8,116 nucleotides of DNA from an uncultured Acetobacteraceae bacterium (lineage in GTDB: Bacteria; Pseudomonadota; Alphaproteobacteria; Acetobacterales; Acetobacteraceae). The stretch is taken from positions 1-8,116 of the forward strand of contig CAIMEK010000382.1 of NCBI GenBank assembly GCA_903839965.1. Reading direction: 5' to 3'. Below the pieces are notes generated by a model. It had not been told where the DNA came from. It saw only the letters and a program-made list of their open reading frames with translations, and did no database searches. Below are positions 5,397 through 8,116 of the stretch, in pieces. Position 1 is the stretch's first letter. Each line of letters starts with the position of its first letter. A program made the translations under genes and the position numbers.

Positions 5397-5747
5397 ATGA
5401 CGCCGAGCAACCAGCTCCTCATCATGTCGGACGCGCACAATCCGCGCGTGCCGGGGTGGCACGGCCACCGGCTGATGGAAAACGGCCACCGCTCGACCGC
5501 CATCGACAAGCCGCACTTGCGTAGCGCCGCCGATGCCAACGTGCCGATGCCGGCGCGCTCCGCCGGGCACGAGCGTCCGCGCCACCCCTTGATCGACGCC
5601 ATGCGCAAGATCGCCATCGGCGACGAGGCCTTTGACGAGGGGAAGGTCCGCCGGGCAGTCGTGTTGCGGTGCCGCCGAACCTGCCACCGAAAACGAACAA
5701 TCACTCTCGGCCATCGATTATTGGCGCCGGACTGTTTGCCGGCATAG
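5397..5747 (+). pseudogene. Decayed sulfatase N-terminal remnant
   Basis: The 116-codon frame starts MTPSNQLLIMSDAHNPRVPG and WHGH (residues 1-24), close to the beginning of formylglycine-dependent sulfatases and choline-sulfatase relatives (NxLLIMSDxHxPxxxGxxGH), including the metal-binding Asp (D12). Residues 48-57 read NVPMPARSAG, where sulfatases have a C/S-x-P-x-R signature. The PxR is kept but the Cys that becomes formylglycine is absent, as if lost in a small deletion. AFDEGKVRR (78-86) may correspond to the later DNA-x-AYDGxV region. Beyond residue 90 the sequence is Arg-rich and unlike a sulfatase, and the frame stops at 116 where the family has about 450-550 residues. Its position beside a sulfatase-maturating enzyme supports the assignment. 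The start has a weak GGCGGA. It is not expected to be active. The alternative is chance coding in GC-rich intergenic DNA. Confidence 0.5.
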
Positions 5748-5764
5748 GAACACCTGGCTATGAT
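5736..5764 (+). promoter_or_regulatory. Predicted sigma-70-type promoter of the ABC transporter genes
   Basis: TTGCCG (5736-5741) and TATGAT (5759-5764) are separated by 17 bases. Transcription would start near 5771, giving a leader of about 25 bases before the strong ribosome binding site at 5784-5788. The -35 box lies inside the end of the sulfatase-like remnant. Confidence 0.5.
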
Positions 5765-5783
5765 GCCGCAAGGACGACAAGAG

Positions 5784-5788
5784 GGAGG
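5784..5788 (+). promoter_or_regulatory. Ribosome binding site of the solute-binding protein gene
   Basis: GGAGG lies 6 bases before ATG 5795 within GAGGGAGGA. It decides the start: an in-frame ATG further upstream (5669) lacks such a site and would add 42 residues in front of the Tat signal. Confidence 0.8.
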
Positions 5789-5794
5789 ACAGCG

Positions 5795-7153
5795 ATGCGG
5801 TCTCGAACCGACCCCGTCTTGACCCGGCGCCAGGCATTGACCGGCACCGCGGGCACGGTCCTCGGTGTGACCTGTCCGGCGATCGGGCGTGCCGCCGGCA
5901 CGGTCGCCCCCATCACCATCGTCATCAACCAGTCGCCCTGGTTCGATGGCTTCCAGAAGACGGTTGAACTCTACCAGAAGGAAAGCGGCAACCAGGTCCG
6001 GCTGGACGTCAACCCGTTCGCCGGCAGCCTTGAAAAACAACGCACCGCCGTGCGCTCGGGCCAAAGCCCGTTCGACATCCTGGTGATCAACGGCGGCTAT
6101 TTCATCGAGATGTACAAGGGCGGCTTCCTGACGCCGCTGGCCGAGATCGACGCCGGCTTCAAGCTCGATCCCGCGATCTACACCTTTGACGATTCGGTCT
6201 ACTGGGATCCCGCGGCCAAACGGATCGATCCAAAGAGCGGCCAGCTCATGACCGTGCCGATCAACCCCTTTTTCCCGCTGCTGGAATACCGGCGCGACCT
6301 GTACCAGGCCAAGGGCCTGAAGGTTCCGCAGACGTGGGACGAGCTGCTCGCCAACGCCAAGGCCCTGAACGACCCGCCCCGCATGTACGGCATCGTCCAG
6401 CGTGGCGCGCGTGGCGCGTTCGACGTCACCTACGACGTGCTGCCCTACCTGTGGAGCCATGGCGGCGACATTTTCGCCGACCAGAAGGCGGGCGATTTCA
6501 CTGTCACCGTCAACAGCGAAAAGACACTGGCCGGAATTGAGACCTATCTCCGCCTCGCCCGGGAGGCAGGCCATCCGCACACGGCCGGCCAGACCCAGGC
6601 CAACGTCATCCAGAACATGGCGACCGGCCACGCCGCCCATATCGTTTCCAACCCGGTGACCTCGCAATTCGACGACCCCGACCAGTCCGCGGTGGTGGGC
6701 AAAGTCGGCTTCGCGCCGCCGCCGCACGCCCCGGGCTATACGACCGCCCCGCCGCTCGGCCACTGGCTCGGCGGCATTCCCCGCAACATCCCGCCCGGAC
6801 GGCAGAAAGCGGCACTGGCCTTCCTCGCCTGGTTCCAGACCGAGGCCGCCCAGACCGCCTATGCGAAGAATGGCTCGCCGCCGGTCAGCCGCGCGGTGCT
6901 GCAGTCGGCGCTTGCCCAGCAAGACGAGTTCCGCTGGATGCCGGCGTTCGCCGCGGCGTTGCCCCACGCACGGCTTTCCTTCGTCATCCCGGAGTCCTCG
7001 CAGGTCCTGGCGGTCACCGAGCTGCGCTTCAACCAGGTCATCGCGGGCGACCTCAAGCCCGTGGCGGCACTCAACACCATGGGCGCGGAAATCGCCGACG
7101 TGATGACCAAGGCCGGGTACCGGGCCCCGCGCCTGCCGGACCTCAAGGGCTGA
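5795..7153 (+). CDS. ABC transporter extracellular solute-binding protein, family 1, Tat-exported
   Basis: This 452-aa periplasmic protein should capture a small solute, typically a sugar or sugar-like compound, and deliver it to the permease encoded downstream. The N-terminus has a twin-arginine signal (LTRRQALTG, R11-R12) followed by a weakly hydrophobic segment and an Ala/Gly cleavage region near AIGRAAG (residues 29-35). The mature protein starts with ITIVINQSPW and shows family 1 hallmarks: QSPFDILVINGGYFIEMY (dipole-facing loop), a hinge block PFFPLLEYRRDLYQAKGL, PQTWDELLANAKAL, and a late LAFLAWFQTEAAQ helix. Length and block order fit UgpB/MalE-like proteins. Export by Tat suggests folding in the cytoplasm. 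It is followed after 28 bases by the permease gene, so the two are probably cotranscribed. The substrate is not identifiable; the sulfatase context hints at a sulfated organic compound. Confidence 0.88.
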   Translation: MRSRTDPVLTRRQALTGTAGTVLGVTCPAIGRAAGTVAPITIVINQSPWFDGFQKTVELYQKESGNQVRLDVNPFAGSLEKQRTAVRSGQSPFDILVINGGYFIEMYKGGFLTPLAEIDAGFKLDPAIYTFDDSVYWDPAAKRIDPKSGQLMTVPINPFFPLLEYRRDLYQAKGLKVPQTWDELLANAKALNDPPRMYGIVQRGARGAFDVTYDVLPYLWSHGGDIFADQKAGDFTVTVNSEKTLAGIETYLRLAREAGHPHTAGQTQANVIQNMATGHAAHIVSNPVTSQFDDPDQSAVVGKVGFAPPPHAPGYTTAPPLGHWLGGIPRNIPPGRQKAALAFLAWFQTEAAQTAYAKNGSPPVSRAVLQSALAQQDEFRWMPAFAAALPHARLSFVIPESSQVLAVTELRFNQVIAGDLKPVAALNTMGAEIADVMTKAGYRAPRLPDLKG

Positions 7154-7181
7154 CGGCGGTCCGCGCCGGCGTGGTGGCGCG

Positions 7182-8116
7182 ATGGGCAGGGCCGCCCCGC
7201 TGACGCCCCCCGTTGGCGCGGTGGTGCCGAGGCGGCCGGCGGGCGGACTTCGCGGGGATCGGCTCTGGCGCAACCTGACGTTGGCGCCAGCGCTCCTGCT
7301 GTTCGGCCTGCTGACGCTGGTGCCGATGGCGAGCCTGCTTGCCCTCAGTTTCAACAGCGTCGCCTGGTCCGCCGGCAAGTCCGTCTGGACCTTCGTGGGG
7401 CTCGCGAACTTCGCGGCACTCGCCGCCGACACGCTGTTCCGCGCCAGCATCTGGAATACCGCCGTCTTCGCCGGGCTGGGTGTGGTCATCCAGATCGTTA
7501 TCGGTTTTGTTTTGGCGTTGCTCGTGAGCTCCGTGGTGCACGGGCGGACGGCCTACCGCGCGGTGTTCCTGCTGCCGATCCTCATCCCCGGCATCGTCAT
7601 CGGCGCCATCTGGAAGCTGATGTACGGCTTCGATTTCGGCGTCATCAACCTGCTGACCGGCGTGGTCGGCCTGGAGCCGCGGGACTGGCTTGGCGAAGCG
7701 AGCCTCGCGCTCGGTTCGATCATCGCCGTCGACGTCTGGCACTGGACGCCGTTCTGCTTCCTGCTGCTGCTCGCCGGCATCGAATCGCTGCCGCAGGATG
7801 TGTTCGAGGCGGCGCGCATCGACGGCGCCTCGGGCTGGCAGAGCCTGGCGCACATTACCCTGCCGCTGATGGCGCCGGTCATCGCCTTCACCTTCATCTT
7901 CCGCATGATCCTCGCCTTCAAGGTCTTCGACGAAATCTACCTGCTGACCGGCGGTGGCCCGGGCACCGCCACCGAGGTGCTCAGCTTCACCATCTATCGC
8001 CGCTTCTTCATCGAGGACCGGCCGGGCTACGGCGCGGCGATGTCGTTCGTGGCCTTCGTCGCCATCACGGTCATGATCCTGCTGGCCGGCCGGCTCGGCC
8101 GGCGTCGGAGGGAGGC
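7182..8116 (+). CDS. ABC transporter permease, MalF/UgpA type (3' end beyond window)
   Basis: At least 311 residues are read without a stop up to the right edge. The inner-membrane protein has a Pro/Arg-rich cytoplasmic N-terminus (1-31) and a first helix at about 33-56. Further helices lie at about 93-118, 127-146, 174-199, 231-246 and 285-304. The typical EAA loop, EAARIDGASGWQSLAHITLP (209-228), contacts the ATPase. YLLTGGGPGTATEVLSF (253-269) is the usual block before the last helix, and RLGRRRREA at the end suggests only a few codons are missing. The ATG at 7182 lies 28 bases after the solute-binding protein's stop and has no clear ribosome binding site, so translational coupling is possible. 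A second permease and an ATPase would be expected just outside. Confidence 0.9.
   Translation, partial: MGRAAPLTPPVGAVVPRRPAGGLRGDRLWRNLTLAPALLLFGLLTLVPMASLLALSFNSVAWSAGKSVWTFVGLANFAALAADTLFRASIWNTAVFAGLGVVIQIVIGFVLALLVSSVVHGRTAYRAVFLLPILIPGIVIGAIWKLMYGFDFGVINLLTGVVGLEPRDWLGEASLALGSIIAVDVWHWTPFCFLLLLAGIESLPQDVFEAARIDGASGWQSLAHITLPLMAPVIAFTFIFRMILAFKVFDEIYLLTGGGPGTATEVLSFTIYRRFFIEDRPGYGAAMSFVAFVAITVMILLAGRLGRRRRE

Noticed and set aside
5306..7489. 727-codon minus-strand open frame across the transporter genes
   Set aside because: It runs antisense to the solute-binding protein and permease, which have clear family motifs, a strong ribosome binding site and a promoter-like site. The frame is rich in Arg/Gly/Asp with no domain.
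1..8116. CRISPR array, tRNA, rRNA or riboswitch
   Set aside because: I saw no regularly spaced repeats, no cloverleaf-like sequence and no rRNA-like sequence on either strand.

Overview
The window looks like accessory DNA of a GC-rich proteobacterium, most likely an alphaproteobacterium. This rests on the high GC content of the right half, a Tat-type signal on the solute-binding protein, and the mix of insertion sequences with a sulfatase-maturation gene. No taxonomic marker gene is present, so the assignment is an inference.

Left part (1-3242): after about 300 bases with little certain content comes a gene for a three-helix membrane protein with a soluble C-terminal domain. It is split by a 2145-bp IS1595-family (ISXO2-like) element at 807-2951. 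The element has 24-bp terminal inverted repeats (23/24 identical) and an 8-bp target duplication, CAAAATTT. Removing the element and one repeat copy restores a continuous reading frame of 247-253 codons, so both ends of the element are fixed by the host gene. Besides an intact transposase (941-1891), the element carries passenger DNA: a divergent pair made of an unknown 85-aa gene (minus strand) and a PD-(D/E)XK nuclease-like gene (plus strand), and possibly a third small frame without an obvious start codon.

Middle part (3243-3626): directly abutting the stop of the split gene is a 48-codon C-terminal remnant of a DUF6471-like protein on the minus strand. It is fused out of frame to a short N-terminal remnant of an IS1634-type transposase, the scar of an older insertion or deletion.

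Right part (3627-8116): an intact anaerobic sulfatase-maturating enzyme (radical SAM/SPASM) with an added C-terminal SEC-C zinc motif lies on the minus strand. Divergent from it is a short sulfatase-like open frame that seems to be a decayed sulfatase lacking the Cys that becomes formylglycine. Next come a predicted promoter, a Tat-exported family 1 solute-binding protein, and a MalF/UgpA-type permease running off the right edge. Together these suggest a locus for uptake and desulfation of a sulfated organic compound whose local sulfatase has been lost, leaving the maturase and the transporter. The substrate cannot be read from the sequence.
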